From the NCBI RefSeq assembly GCF_023715885.1, contig NZ_JAMBOY010000002.1, positions 248,001 through 312,000 on the forward strand: a stretch of DNA of 64,000 nt, read 5' to 3'. The notes beneath the pieces were generated by a model. The model saw nothing but the letters and a program-made list of their open reading frames with translations. It had not been told where the DNA came from and searched no databases. How positions within the stretch are numbered: position 1 is the stretch's first letter; the number at the start of each line of letters is the position of its first letter. Of this stretch, positions 26,280 to 35,495 are shown one piece after another. Source of the stretch: Microbacterium hydrocarbonoxydans (GTDB taxonomy: Bacteria > Actinomycetota > Actinomycetes > Actinomycetales > Microbacteriaceae). The position numbers and the translations under genes were made by a program.

Positions 26280-27596
26280 TCAGCCGCCGAGCAGCTTGAC
26301 CGGGTTGAAGAGGTCGGCCACGAGCAGCAGCGCGCCCATGGCGATCAGGAGTGTCGCGACCACCACCGTGAGCGGCACGAGCCGTGTCGCGTCCACGGGG
26401 GCGGGCGGGGGTCGGCGGAAGAGGCGGGCCCAGGCCCGACGGATGCCGTCCCACAGCGCGACCACGATGTGACCGCCGTCGAGCGGGAGCAGCGGGATCA
26501 GGTTGAACACGAACAGCGCGACGTTCAGCGAGCCCAGCAGGCCGAGCAGCACGGAGAAGCGGTTGAGGATCGGTGCGTCCGTCGCCGCCACCTCGCCGGC
26601 GATACGGCCGACCCCGACGACGCTGAGCGGGCCGTTGGGATCGCGTTCGCCACCGGTGACGAGCGAGACGCCGACGTCCCACAGCCTGACCGGAAGGGTG
26701 AGGATCATCGAACCGACGCGCGCAACCGTGTCGCCCGCCATCTGAGGACCGGCGAGAAGCGGCTGCTGCACGAATCCCATCTGGGCGGCCATACCGACGT
26801 AGCCGACCTCCTTGACCACGGGCTTCCCGGCGTCGTCGAGCAGAGGCTGTCCGCTGGCATCCGTCAGGTTGCGCTCCGCCTCGACGGGTGTGATGCTCAG
26901 CGTCTCGTCCGCACCGTCGCGGCGCACGACGAGCTCGAGGGTCTCTCCCGGAGCCGCCTGCACGATCGCGGTCGCCTCGGCGAACGTCGAGACGGGCCGG
27001 CCATCGATCGAGACGAGTACGTCGCCCGGCTTGATGCCCGCCTCGGCTGCTGGGGTCGCCGGGTCATCCGGCGCGCACTCCGTCGCGGTGGATCCCGCGG
27101 GGAGCACGCACTCGTTGACCGAGGCGATAGTCGTCGTGCCCTGCTGCACGCCGATGCCGGCGACGAGGATCGTGAAGATGACGACCGCGAGCAGGAGGTT
27201 CATGAGCGGACCGCCGAGCATGACGATCACGCGCTTCCACACCGGCAGCCGGTAGAAGACGCGGTCCTCCGCGCCCTCGGCGATGGTCTCGTCGTTGGCG
27301 GAGCGGGCGTCCTGCACCAGCGTGCGGAAGACGCCCTTGGCCGGACCGGCAGTGGAGGATGCCGGATACATGCCGGACATCGAGATGAAGCCGCCGAGCG
27401 GGAGCAGCTTGAAGCCGTACTCCGTCTCGCCGACCTGCTTGGACCACAGCCGCGGGCCGAAGCCGATCATGTACTGGCCGACGCGCACACCGAACAGCTT
27501 CGCCGGAACGAGGTGTCCGATCTCGTGCAGGCCGATCGAGAGCCCGAGGCCGATCAGCATGAACACGATGCCGGCCAGATAGAGCAGTGCTTCCAC
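26280..27596 (-). CDS. rseP: Site-2 (RseP/Rip1-type) intramembrane metalloprotease
   Basis: 438 aa M50 protease. Zinc site HEIGH near residue 25 and NLIPLLPLDGGH near 375, both in membrane helices. Between lies a PDZ domain (residues about 190-260: PGDVLVSIDGRPVSTFAEA). Helices at 4-22, near 130-150 and at the C-terminus. Such proteases cut membrane anti-sigma factors or signal peptides; in mycobacteria Rip1 sits between dxr and ispG, as here. GTG at 27596 is 6 bases after TAGCGT, so it is predicted leaderless. Confidence 0.93.
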   Translation of the reverse strand: MEALLYLAGIVFMLIGLGLSIGLHEIGHLVPAKLFGVRVGQYMIGFGPRLWSKQVGETEYGFKLLPLGGFISMSGMYPASSTAGPAKGVFRTLVQDARSANDETIAEGAEDRVFYRLPVWKRVIVMLGGPLMNLLLAVVIFTILVAGIGVQQGTTTIASVNECVLPAGSTATECAPDDPATPAAEAGIKPGDVLVSIDGRPVSTFAEATAIVQAAPGETLELVVRRDGADETLSITPVEAERNLTDASGQPLLDDAGKPVVKEVGYVGMAAQMGFVQQPLLAGPQMAGDTVARVGSMILTLPVRLWDVGVSLVTGGERDPNGPLSVVGVGRIAGEVAATDAPILNRFSVLLGLLGSLNVALFVFNLIPLLPLDGGHIVVALWDGIRRAWARLFRRPPPAPVDATRLVPLTVVVATLLIAMGALLLVADLFNPVKLLGG

Positions 27597-27602
27597 TCCC
27601 CC

Positions 27603-27608
27603 ACGCTA
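27603..27608 (-). promoter_or_regulatory. -10 box for leaderless rseP
   Basis: TAGCGT on the minus strand, spacer GGGGGA, then the GTG at 27596. Confidence 0.5.
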
Positions 27609-27676
27609 CTGCCGCACACCTAGGAATCCGCCCACACATCGCCGGTCCGATCCGGCGTCGCGAGAGCGGTTCCGAC

Positions 27677-27682
27677 TAGTGT
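27677..27682 (+). promoter_or_regulatory. -10 box of the membrane protein before ycnI
   Basis: TAGTGT, spacer TGAACT, then GTG at 27689 (6 bases). Divergent from the rseP promoter. Confidence 0.55.
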
Positions 27683-27688
27683 TGAACT

Positions 27689-28261
27689 GTGACGACCCGG
27701 CAGCTGCGATTCCTCCGCGCTGCCGCGGCCACCTCGGTCGCCACGTTCCTGGCCGCGGTCTCGCACACCGTGGCCGGCGGTGCGGCACCGCATCCGCTGC
27801 TGATCGTCGCCGTCGCCGCGCTGCTGATGCCCCCGGCCGCACTGCTGGTGGGCATCCGTCCGTCGCTGACACGCCTCACGGCGACCGTTCTCTTGAGCCA
27901 GGCGGTGTTCCACTCGGTTTTCCAGGCGCTCGGTGCGCCGACCGCCGACGCCGCCGTGCTCGGGCATGCACATCATCTCGATCTCGCGTCGCTGGCGCCC
28001 GTCGCCGCGGTCACCGCGCCCGATGCGCTGATGCTCGTCGCGCACGTTGTCGCCGCGGTGCTCACCACCGCCCTGCTCTGGCGCGGCGAATCCGTCGTGC
28101 GCCGGATCGTGCGGTGGGTGCACGCACGCCTGCGACTCGCTGTCACGACGACGCCCACGATTCATCGCCTTCCGGCGCGACCAGTCGCTGATACGCCGTT
28201 CGCCGTGTCCGACGCGTCGATGCTGCCGCTCTCCCGTCGCGGGCCACCGCTGAACGCCTGA
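27689..28261 (+). CDS. His-containing membrane protein next to YcnI
   Basis: 190 aa from a GTG at 27689. I do not recognise the family. Hydrophobic segments at about 12-30, 38-55, 62-80 and 105-130, with SHTVAGG early, then HSVFQALG and HAHHLDL in a loop: five or more His near the membrane. The tail is basic and likely cytoplasmic. The next gene is a YcnI copper-binding protein 97 bases downstream on the same strand, so a copper-related role is plausible but only by context. Confidence 0.75.
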   Translation: MTTRQLRFLRAAAATSVATFLAAVSHTVAGGAAPHPLLIVAVAALLMPPAALLVGIRPSLTRLTATVLLSQAVFHSVFQALGAPTADAAVLGHAHHLDLASLAPVAAVTAPDALMLVAHVVAAVLTTALLWRGESVVRRIVRWVHARLRLAVTTTPTIHRLPARPVADTPFAVSDASMLPLSRRGPPLNA

Positions 28262-28358
28262 TACCCGCTTTCCTTCGCTTCGCCCTCTGCTGAGGCGACC
28301 CCTTTCCGCGGTCGCGCGCGTCCGTCGTGCCCGCACACGAACAATCAGGAGTATCCGC

Positions 28359-29066
28359 ATGCGTTCTTCGATCACGCCCTCTTCGTCCACCACCCGTCCC
28401 CGCGTTCCGCGCCGAATCCTCGCCGCCGGCGTCGCCGCGGGAGCCGTCCTCGCGATCGCCGTGCCCGCGATGGCCAGCGCACACGTCACCGTCAGTCCCG
28501 ACGAGCTCGCGGCTGGAGACCACGGCGTGCTCACCTTCGCGTTCTCGCACGGGTGCGAGGAGTCGCCGACCACGTCGCTCCGCATCACGATGCCCGACGG
28601 CCTCGCCTCGGTCGCTCCGACCGTCGACAGCGACTGGACCATCGACGTCGAGCGTGGAGACGACGGCCTCGTGAGCGCCGTCACGTACACCGCGGTCGCA
28701 CCGGTGCCCAACGGGCTCCGCGGAGCCGTCAGTATGGGGATCGGCCTCGACGAGGACAGCCCCGAGGCCCTCGCCTTCCCCGTCGTGCAGACCTGCGAGA
28801 CCGGGAGCACGGAGTGGACGCAACTCGCCGAGGACGGCGAGGATCCACACAGCCTCGATGCACCGGCGCCGGTCGTGCACGTGGGCCCCGCGAGCGGCGA
28901 TCACACCGACCATGGCGCGGCGACCGGCGAGGATGCTGCGCCGGATGCCGATGCCGGTGACGCCGCGGCATCCGACCCGACCGGCATCGTCCTCGGTTCG
29001 GCCGGACTCGTCGCGGGACTCGCCGCGCTCGTCGTCTCGGTGCTGGCGTACCGCCGCAAGGCCTGA
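28359..29066 (+). CDS. YcnI-family (DUF1775) copper-binding protein
   Basis: 235 aa. Signal peptide residues 1-41 (basic RVPRR, hydrophobic LAAGVAAGAVLAIAVPA, cleavage at ASA). The mature protein would start HVTVSPDE; the N-terminal His is the copper ligand in studied YcnI proteins (family knowledge). A DUF1775 domain follows, then an acidic linker with HTDHGAATGEDAA, and a C-terminal helix (GLVAGLAALVVSVLAY) with basic end RRKA that anchors it to the membrane facing outward. ATG at 28359, SD AGGAG. Ends 23 bases before a strong hairpin. Confidence 0.88.
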   Translation: MRSSITPSSSTTRPRVPRRILAAGVAAGAVLAIAVPAMASAHVTVSPDELAAGDHGVLTFAFSHGCEESPTTSLRITMPDGLASVAPTVDSDWTIDVERGDDGLVSAVTYTAVAPVPNGLRGAVSMGIGLDEDSPEALAFPVVQTCETGSTEWTQLAEDGEDPHSLDAPAPVVHVGPASGDHTDHGAATGEDAAPDADAGDAAASDPTGIVLGSAGLVAGLAALVVSVLAYRRKA

Positions 29067-29089
29067 TCCGCCACCGGGCTTGATCCGTC

Positions 29090-29129
29090 CGGTGCGTCCC
29101 CTCGGCAGCATCCGCGAGGGGGCGCACCG
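29090..29129 (+). terminator. Hairpin after ycnI
   Basis: 15-base arms 29090-29104 and 29115-29129 (one G-U pair), 10-base loop. No T tract follows, as is usual for actinobacterial hairpin terminators. Confidence 0.6.
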
Positions 29130-29192
29130 CCGCATGCGCCCACCGCGCCGCGCCAGGGCTCGGCGTGCGAGCCGTGCGATCATGGAATCGAC

Positions 29193-30815
29193 ATGTCGAT
29201 TGAACAACAACCGAGCCTGCCGCCCGTGCTCCGCCCCGCGAACCCGCCCCGGCGCGAGCTGTCCGAACTCGCCGCCCGTTTCGCCGAGGAGGTGCATGGC
29301 GACCCGGGCGGTGTGACCCTGACCGGGATCACACTGGCCACCGCCGACCTCCGTCCCGGCGAGGCCTTCGTCGCGATCCGCGGCGTGAACCGTCACGGCG
29401 CCGAGTTCGCCGAGGCCGCCGCGGAAAAGGGCGCGGTCGCAATCATCACCGACGCGGCCGGCGCCGAGATCTCTGCAGCATCCGGCCTCCCCGTGCTCGT
29501 GGTCGCCGACCCGCGAGCCATCCTCGGTGATCTCAGCGCTTGGGTCTACGGCACCGGTGCCGGCGACCCGCTCCCCCTTCTGTTCGGCACCACGGGGACC
29601 AACGGCAAGACGAGCGTCTCGCACCTGCTGGAGGGCATCCTCGACCAGCTCGGCGTCGTCACGGGTCTGTCGTCGACGGCCGAGCGGCACATCGCCGGCG
29701 AGGTCATCGTCTCCCGGCTCACGACCCCAGAGGCATCCGAGATGCACGCCCTCCTGGCGCTCATGCGCGAACGGGACGTGGAGGCCGTCGCCGTCGAGGT
29801 CAGCGCGCAGGCCCTCTCACGGCACCGCGTCGACGGCATCCGCTTCGACGTCGCCGGGTTCACCAACCTCAGCCACGACCACCTCGACGACTACGCCGAC
29901 ATGGAGGAGTACTTCGAGGCGAAGCTGCCCCTCTTCCGTCCCGACCGCGCCGTGCGCGGCGTGGTCTGCATCGACTCCCCGTCGGGAGTCACGGTCGTCG
30001 AGCGTGCGGAGATCCCCGTCGTCACCGTCGGAACCCCGGCGATCGCCGCCGACCCCGAGTCGTCGTCGGGCGCGGACTGGGTCGTGTCCGTGGATGACGA
30101 GCGCGCCTCCGGCACGACGTTCACGATGACGGGGCCTGCGGGCACACTCACGACGACGGTGCCGGTGATCGGTCCGCACATGGCCGCGAACGCGGCGCTG
30201 GCGATCGTCATGCTGCTCGAGGGCGGATACGCCTGGGACCGCATCGTCGCCGCTCTCGATCGCGACGGCGGCATCCGGGCGCACCTTCCCGGGCGCACCC
30301 AGCTCATCTCCGGCGACCGGGGTCCGGCCGTCTTCGTCGACTTCGGACACTCGCCGGACGCGTTCGAGAAGACGCTCGCCGCCGTGCGCCGTGTCACTCC
30401 CGGCAGGGTGCTGATGCTGTTCGGCGCCGACGGCGACCGGGACGCGAGCAAGCGTTACGACATGGCCCGCACCGCCGTCGAAGGCAGCGACATCCTCGTC
30501 GTGACCGATCACCACCCCCGCTTCGAGGACCCCGACGCGATCCGGGCCACCCTGGTCGCGGGCGCGCGGGCTGCGCGACCGGATGCGGAGATCCACGAGT
30601 ACTCGCCGCCCGAGCGCGCCATCGAGGCGGCCGTGGCGATGGTGGGCGAGGGCGACGCGATCCTCTGGGCGGGACCTGGGCATCAGGACTACCGCGACAT
30701 CCGCGGCGTCCGCACTCCGTACTCGGCCCGCGAACTCGCGCGACGCGCCCTCAAGGCCGCCGGCTGGCCGGTACCGGACTCTGCGTGGCCGGTGCCGTAC
30801 CCCGCGGAGGACTGA
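29193..30815 (+). CDS. MurE-like Mur ligase
   Basis: 540 aa. All Mur ligase landmarks are present: P-loop GTTGTNGKTS near 128-137, TTPEAS, FTNLSHDHLDDY and a C-terminal domain. Several residues normally fixed in MurE differ: EVSAQAL instead of EVSSHAL, DHHPR where MurE has DNPR (the meso-DAP/Lys selector), AGPGHQDY instead of AGKGHE. This suggests a paralogue rather than the dcw-cluster MurE. Microbacteriaceae have B-type peptidoglycan with unusual amino acids at position 3, so a special cell-wall role is possible (inference). ATG at 29193; no strong SD. Convergent with dxr. Confidence 0.82.
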   Translation: MSIEQQPSLPPVLRPANPPRRELSELAARFAEEVHGDPGGVTLTGITLATADLRPGEAFVAIRGVNRHGAEFAEAAAEKGAVAIITDAAGAEISAASGLPVLVVADPRAILGDLSAWVYGTGAGDPLPLLFGTTGTNGKTSVSHLLEGILDQLGVVTGLSSTAERHIAGEVIVSRLTTPEASEMHALLALMRERDVEAVAVEVSAQALSRHRVDGIRFDVAGFTNLSHDHLDDYADMEEYFEAKLPLFRPDRAVRGVVCIDSPSGVTVVERAEIPVVTVGTPAIAADPESSSGADWVVSVDDERASGTTFTMTGPAGTLTTTVPVIGPHMAANAALAIVMLLEGGYAWDRIVAALDRDGGIRAHLPGRTQLISGDRGPAVFVDFGHSPDAFEKTLAAVRRVTPGRVLMLFGADGDRDASKRYDMARTAVEGSDILVVTDHHPRFEDPDAIRATLVAGARAARPDAEIHEYSPPERAIEAAVAMVGEGDAILWAGPGHQDYRDIRGVRTPYSARELARRALKAAGWPVPDSAWPVPYPAED

Positions 30816-30836
30816 CTCCGCCTCGGGGCCGAACGG

Positions 30837-31922
30837 TCAGGCGCGCGCGATCAGCGCATCGGCCGTGCGGCGCGCCCACGATTCCGCGTCGGCGAGCGTC
30901 TCGACCGTGAGCGACGACGGGGGCTCGTGCGCGTCGACGACACAGGAGATCGTGTCGACGATGCCGAGGAACGTCAGCCGTCCCTCGTGGAACGCCGTCA
31001 CGGCCTGCTCGTTCGCCGCGTTGTAGACGGCCGGGAACGTCGCGCCCGCGCGGCCGACGGCCTTCGCGAGATCGACCGAGGGGAACGCCACGTCGTCGAG
31101 CGGCTCGAAGGTCCACGACGCTGCCTTCGTCCAGTCGAGCGGGCGGCCGACGCCCCCGACGCGGTTCGGCCAGTCGAGACCGAGCGAGATCGGCAGCCGC
31201 ATGTCGGGCGGCGACGCCTGGGCGATGGTCGATCCGTCGATGAACTCGACCATGGAGTGCACGATCGACTGCGGGTGCACGACGACCTCGATGTCGTCGT
31301 AGGCGATGTCAAAGAGCAGGTGCGCCTCGATGACCTCGAGACCCTTGTTCACGAGCGTGGCGGAGTTCGTCGTCACCATGCGGCCCATGTCCCACGTGGG
31401 GTGGGCGAGGGCTTCCTGCGGGGTGACCTCCGTCATCTCCGCGCGAGAGCGGCCGCGGAACGGACCCCCGGATGCCGTGACGACGAGCCGTCGGACCTCG
31501 TCGTGCGTACCGCTGCGCAGCGCTTGCGCGATCGCGGAGTGCTCGGAGTCGACCGGGACGATCTGATCGCGTGCGGCGGCGGCGGCGAGCACGAGCTCCC
31601 CACCGACGATCAGCGACTCCTTGTTCGCGAGCGCCAGCGTTCGTCCCGCTTCGAGCGCCGCGAGGGTGGGGCCGAGTCCGATCGAGCCGGTGATCGCGTT
31701 GAGGACCACGTCGGCCTCGACATCGCGCGCGAGCTGCTCGGCCTCGGTCGCCCCGAGAGCCGTGTTTTCAACCTGGAAGCGCGCCGCCTGTTCGGCCATC
31801 AATTCGGAGTTCGATCCCGCCGCGAGACCGACCAGCTCGAAGCGTCGCGGGTTGGCGCGGATGACGTCGAGCGCCTGCGTGCCGATGGAACCCGTGGAGC
31901 CGAGGACGATGATGCGACGCAT
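30837..31922 (-). CDS. dxr: 1-deoxy-D-xylulose 5-phosphate reductoisomerase
   Basis: First committed MEP step; forms 2-C-methyl-D-erythritol 4-phosphate with NADPH. 361 aa. NADPH loop [10 protein letters not shown] at residues 7-16, [10 protein letters not shown], metal/substrate site [11 protein letters not shown], and SGGPFRG. The ATG at 31922 has TATGCT exactly 6 bases upstream, so the longer in-frame ORF from 32033 is rejected and the mRNA is likely leaderless. Confidence 0.95.
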   Translation of the reverse strand: MRRIIVLGSTGSIGTQALDVIRANPRRFELVGLAAGSNSELMAEQAARFQVENTALGATEAEQLARDVEADVVLNAITGSIGLGPTLAALEAGRTLALANKESLIVGGELVLAAAAARDQIVPVDSEHSAIAQALRSGTHDEVRRLVVTASGGPFRGRSRAEMTEVTPQEALAHPTWDMGRMVTTNSATLVNKGLEVIEAHLLFDIAYDDIEVVVHPQSIVHSMVEFIDGSTIAQASPPDMRLPISLGLDWPNRVGGVGRPLDWTKAASWTFEPLDDVAFPSVDLAKAVGRAGATFPAVYNAANEQAVTAFHEGRLTFLGIVDTISCVVDAHEPPSSLTVETLADAESWARRTADALIARA

Positions 31923-31928
31923 GCAGCC

Positions 31929-31934
31929 AGCATA
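31929..31934 (-). promoter_or_regulatory. -10 box for leaderless dxr
   Basis: TATGCT on the minus strand, spacer GGCTGC, then ATG at 31922. Confidence 0.55.
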
Positions 31935-31959
31935 TGGCACCGCCGCGGCCCGCCCCGGG

Positions 31960-32943
31960 TTACGGAGCCTGCTCGAGCGGGGTGGTCGCGAGGATGTCGA
32001 CGACGAAGACGAGCGTCTCGTTCTGCAGGGCATTGCCCTCGGACGCGCCGTAGCCGTCCTTCGGGGGCATCGCCACGACGACCTGCGATCCGACCGTCTG
32101 GCCCTCGAGAGCCATCTTGAAGCCGGTCACGACTCCGGTCGTCGGGAATTGGGCCGGCTCGGCGTCTCGGCTCCAACTCGAGTCGAACTCGCTGCCGTCC
32201 GACCACTTCACCCCGCGGTACTGCACGGTGACGAGGTCGCCCTCGCCGACGGTCGCGCCGTCGCCCTTCTTGAGCACGGCGACCTCGGTCTCGGTCGGCG
32301 CGTCACCGTCGGGGATCGTGATGGTCGGAGCGCCGGCGTCGTCGAGTTCGACCGTCGGGAAGCCGTCGGTGGGCTTCTGGTCGGCGCCGGAGGCGACGGT
32401 CGGCAGCTCGTCGATGGTCTCGACGTACAGCACGCTCGCGTTCGCGCCCTGCTGAGCTGCGGGGAGAGTCAGCACCACGCTGGAGCCAACGGGCAGGCAC
32501 TCCGCTGCGACCGTGAAGACGGTCGACTGCGTGGGGTCGACCATCTGCTGGGGCTGCTGCACGGCGAGAAGAGCGCCGAGCACGCCGTCGGGGCCGCGCT
32601 CGGAGGTGCTCAGCACCTCGTTGGTCGCGGCGTCGACCAGCTGGTAGCGCAGCGACACGAGATCGCCCGGGTGCACCTCGTCGCCGTCTCCCTCGGAGAT
32701 CACGGTGCGCTGAGCCTCGGTGAACTCGGTGCCGGAGGGTACGGTGACCTTCGCATCGGCGCCCGATCCCTCGACCGTGACGGCGTCCGAACCGGCGCCC
32801 GAGGCGAGGTCCGCGAGGCACGAGCTGTCGGGCGCGGACGTCGGGTCGGCCGTGGAGTCGGGTTCCGCGTTGCCGGCGCAGCCTGCCAGAAGCAGGGTCG
32901 CCGCGGCGACGGTGGACAGGACGATGAGCGGACGCTTGCGCAC
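31960..32943 (-). CDS. FKBP-type peptidyl-prolyl isomerase lipoprotein
   Basis: 327 aa from a GTG at 32943. Lipobox LLLAGC near residue 21, so it is anchored outside the membrane. Two FKBP-like units: residues about 85-180 start [13 protein letters not shown] and are poorly conserved; 225-320 start [24 protein letters not shown] and include the typical FKBP loops [23 protein letters not shown] and DGYGASEG. The second is likely the active isomerase; the first may be a chaperone-like partner. It is 16 bases from the dxr promoter and follows divergently from the acyltransferase. Confidence 0.88.
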   Translation of the reverse strand: MRKRPLIVLSTVAAATLLLAGCAGNAEPDSTADPTSAPDSSCLADLASGAGSDAVTVEGSGADAKVTVPSGTEFTEAQRTVISEGDGDEVHPGDLVSLRYQLVDAATNEVLSTSERGPDGVLGALLAVQQPQQMVDPTQSTVFTVAAECLPVGSSVVLTLPAAQQGANASVLYVETIDELPTVASGADQKPTDGFPTVELDDAGAPTITIPDGDAPTETEVAVLKKGDGATVGEGDLVTVQYRGVKWSDGSEFDSSWSRDAEPAQFPTTGVVTGFKMALEGQTVGSQVVVAMPPKDGYGASEGNALQNETLVFVVDILATTPLEQAP

Positions 32944-33065
32944 AGTGAGACCTCGAGATCGCGGGCGGGACACCTCATCATGCCCCATCGCCCTTTGTCC
33001 GCGCTGGGAGGCGCGCCTGTAGCTTCATTCCCGACGAGGCATGGATCCGGAGGTAACCTGCTCTG

Positions 33066-33845
33066 ATGACGTCAGAGCAGTCCGTCGAGCCCGATTCCTC
33101 GCCCGCGGAGTCGGAGCAACCCCGCCACGCAGGTTTCACGTACGCTCTCGGCCGCAGCCTGATCAGTCCGCTCGCCCGGGTCGTCTACCGTCCTCGCATC
33201 GAGGGCCGCGAGAACGTGCCGCGCACGGGCGCCGTCATCTTCGCGAGCAACCATCTGTCGTTCATCGACTCCATCGCGATCCCCGTCGCCGCTCCTCGTC
33301 CGGTGCACTTCCTCGCGAAATCGAGCTACTTCGAGGGAACGGGCCTGAAGGGGTGGCTCAGCAAGACCTTCTTCGAGTCGATCGGCGCGATCCCCGTGCG
33401 TCGCGGCGCTGGGCAGGCTGCCCTCGATGCTCTCGACCTGCAGCGCCAGCTGCTCGACGACGGCCTCGCCGTCGCGCTGTACCCCGAGGGCACCCGCTCG
33501 ACGGACGGTCGCCTCTATAAGGGACGGACGGGCGTCGCGTTCCTCGCCCTGCAGACCGGTGCTCCCGTCGTCCCCGTCGGATTGATCGGCACGGACAAGG
33601 TCATGCCCGTCGGCGCCAAGCTCCCCACGCTCAAGGAGCGGATCACCGTGCGCTTCGGCGCCCCGCTCGACCTCTCGCCGCACGGCCCTGCCTCGAGCGG
33701 CCGCGCTCGTCGCCTGGCGACCGACGAGATCATGGCCGCGATCCACGCGCTCTCCGGTCAGGAGCTCGCCGGTGCCTACAACGAGGCTCCGGCGCAGAAC
33801 ACGATCGAGAAGATCAAGCAGGTCCTCCCCCACGAGCGCCGCTGA
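33066..33845 (+). CDS. PlsC-type lysophospholipid acyltransferase
   Basis: 259 aa; transfers an acyl chain to 1-acylglycerol 3-phosphate in phospholipid synthesis, or to another lyso-lipid. The catalytic HX4D motif is HLSFID in FASNHLSFIDS near residue 60, and the substrate motif is YPEGTRS near residue 140. No obvious transmembrane helix. ATG at 33066; GGAGGT lies 11 bases before, rather distant. Confidence 0.88.
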   Translation: MTSEQSVEPDSSPAESEQPRHAGFTYALGRSLISPLARVVYRPRIEGRENVPRTGAVIFASNHLSFIDSIAIPVAAPRPVHFLAKSSYFEGTGLKGWLSKTFFESIGAIPVRRGAGQAALDALDLQRQLLDDGLAVALYPEGTRSTDGRLYKGRTGVAFLALQTGAPVVPVGLIGTDKVMPVGAKLPTLKERITVRFGAPLDLSPHGPASSGRARRLATDEIMAAIHALSGQELAGAYNEAPAQNTIEKIKQVLPHERR

Positions 33846-33881
33846 CGCTCGCGGCGGTCGGCAGCACGCCTGCGTTCGGCC

Positions 33882-34373
33882 TCATGCCTGCGCGGTGACC
33901 GATGCCTCATGCCGCACAGGGAAGTTCATCGAGTTCGCGATGAAGCACCACTCCCTGGCCTGAGCGTGCGCCCGCTCGGCCGCCTCGATCATCGACGCGT
34001 CTGCGACGACGACCTCGGGCCGCAGCATGACCTCGACGAATGCACCGCCTCCCGCGCCGTTCTCCCGCATGAGGCCCGATGCCGTATCGCGATACGACAC
34101 GACGACGACTCCTGCGGTGACGCACGCGTGCAGGTACGACAGCAGATGGCATTCGGACAGCGAGGCGAGCAGGAGGTCCTCCGGGTTCCATCGCGACGAG
34201 TCGCCCCGGAACGGCTTGTCCGAAGAGGCGAGGATGTCGGGCTTGCCCTCGACCTCGAGGGTGACGTCGCGCCGGTAGTCGCGATAGCCGCTGGTGCCGG
34301 TCCCGGTGTTCCCGGTCCAGGTGGAGGTGAGAGCGTAGCGGTGCTCGCCGAGAGCCACGGATCGATCTGCCAT
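33882..34373 (-). CDS. OsmC-family peroxidase
   Basis: 163 aa. Reduces organic peroxides or related thiol oxidants. Two Cys typical of the family: Cys75 in LSECHLLSYLH and a second near residue 144 in AREWCFIANSMNFPV. Start SVALGEHRYALTSTWTG resembles the OsmC-like subgroup with GY..Y. ATG at 34373 with GAGG upstream and a TACGCT box. Divergent from asparaginase by 81 bases. Confidence 0.88.
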   Translation of the reverse strand: MADRSVALGEHRYALTSTWTGNTGTGTSGYRDYRRDVTLEVEGKPDILASSDKPFRGDSSRWNPEDLLLASLSECHLLSYLHACVTAGVVVVSYRDTASGLMRENGAGGGAFVEVMLRPEVVVADASMIEAAERAHAQAREWCFIANSMNFPVRHEASVTAQA

Positions 34374-34442
34374 GGCCTCAGTCTGCCAGCGTAGTCCGAC
34401 ATCGGGCGCCGACCGGCGATCGGAGCGCAGATGCGGCGACGA

Positions 34443-34448
34443 TATCCT
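34443..34448 (+). promoter_or_regulatory. -10 box for leaderless asparaginase gene
   Basis: TATCCT, spacer TGAGGG, then GTG at 34455 (6 bases). Confidence 0.5.
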
Positions 34449-34454
34449 TGAGGG

Positions 34455-35450
34455 GTGCCCGAGACTCTCACCGTTCAGGATTCCGTGGAACTAGCCGTCG
34501 TCGAGCGCAGTGGATTCGTCGAGTCCCGCCATGCGGGCGCCGCGGTCGTGCTCTCCCCCGACGGCGAGGTCGTCGCCCGGTACGGCGACGCGGACGCTCT
34601 GATCCTCCCCCGATCGAGCCTCAAGCCGCTGCAGGCCGTCGCGTGCATCACGGCCGGCGCCGTCCTCGAGGGCGAGCAGCTCGCGCTGTCGACGGCGAGC
34701 CACGTCGGCACCGACCGGCACGCGGCAGTGGTGCGGGACATCCTCACCGAGGGCGGGCTCACCGAGGACGACCTGGAGTGTCCCGTCGCCTGGCCGACGG
34801 ACACGGCCACTCGCGACGCGATGGTGCGCGAGCACGACCAGCAGGCGCGCATCCGCATGAACTGCTCAGGCAAGCACGCGGCGATGCTGCGCGCCTGCGT
34901 CGCCACGGGCTGGCCGACGAAGGGGTATCTCGACCCGTCCCACCCGCTGCAGGTGCACATCCACGAGGTCGTCGAACGTCTCACGGGCGAGAAGATCGCA
35001 CACACCTCGATCGACGGATGCGGTGCACCCGTGCACGCGCTCACGCTCACCGGCCTCGCCCGCGCCATCCATCGCATCGGCAGCGCCTCGGATCGCTCGC
35101 CCTTCGCTCTGCACCGCGTCGCCGGCTCACTGGTCCGTGCGGTGCGGGAGCACCCCTGGACGATCGAGGGTCCGGGACGACCCGACACGATCGCCATCGA
35201 GACCCTCGGCGTCTTCACCAAAGGCGGCGCAGAAGGCGTCATGGTCATGGTCGCGCCGGACAACACCACCGTGGCGCTGAAGATGCTCGACGGCTCGGCA
35301 CGAGCGTCGACCCTCGTGGCGGCCACCCTGCTGCAGCGCGCCGGCGCCCTCACGGACGCCGATCTCGCGAAACTCGACTCGTCGCTGACGCTGAGCGTTC
35401 TCGGCGGCGGCGTCGAGGTGGGCTCGATCCGCGTGTCACCCGCCATCTGA
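34455..35450 (+). CDS. Type II asparaginase (Rhizobium-type, Asparaginase_II)
   Basis: 331 aa. Belongs to the family of the Rhizobium etli asparaginase ReAV, unrelated to E. coli AnsA/B; ammonia is released from Asn. The catalytic Ser-Lys pair is in RSSLKPLQAV near residues 53-57; CSGKHAAMLRA near 136 and DGCGAPVHAL near 190 are further conserved. GTG start at 34455 fits the TATCCT box. It converges with the FtsK-type gene over 45 bases. Confidence 0.88.
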   Translation: MPETLTVQDSVELAVVERSGFVESRHAGAAVVLSPDGEVVARYGDADALILPRSSLKPLQAVACITAGAVLEGEQLALSTASHVGTDRHAAVVRDILTEGGLTEDDLECPVAWPTDTATRDAMVREHDQQARIRMNCSGKHAAMLRACVATGWPTKGYLDPSHPLQVHIHEVVERLTGEKIAHTSIDGCGAPVHALTLTGLARAIHRIGSASDRSPFALHRVAGSLVRAVREHPWTIEGPGRPDTIAIETLGVFTKGGAEGVMVMVAPDNTTVALKMLDGSARASTLVAATLLQRAGALTDADLAKLDSSLTLSVLGGGVEVGSIRVSPAI

Positions 35451-35495
35451 GCCCAGGGCGTCCCGCTCCGCCAGAGGGAGGTCCCGCACGACTCG

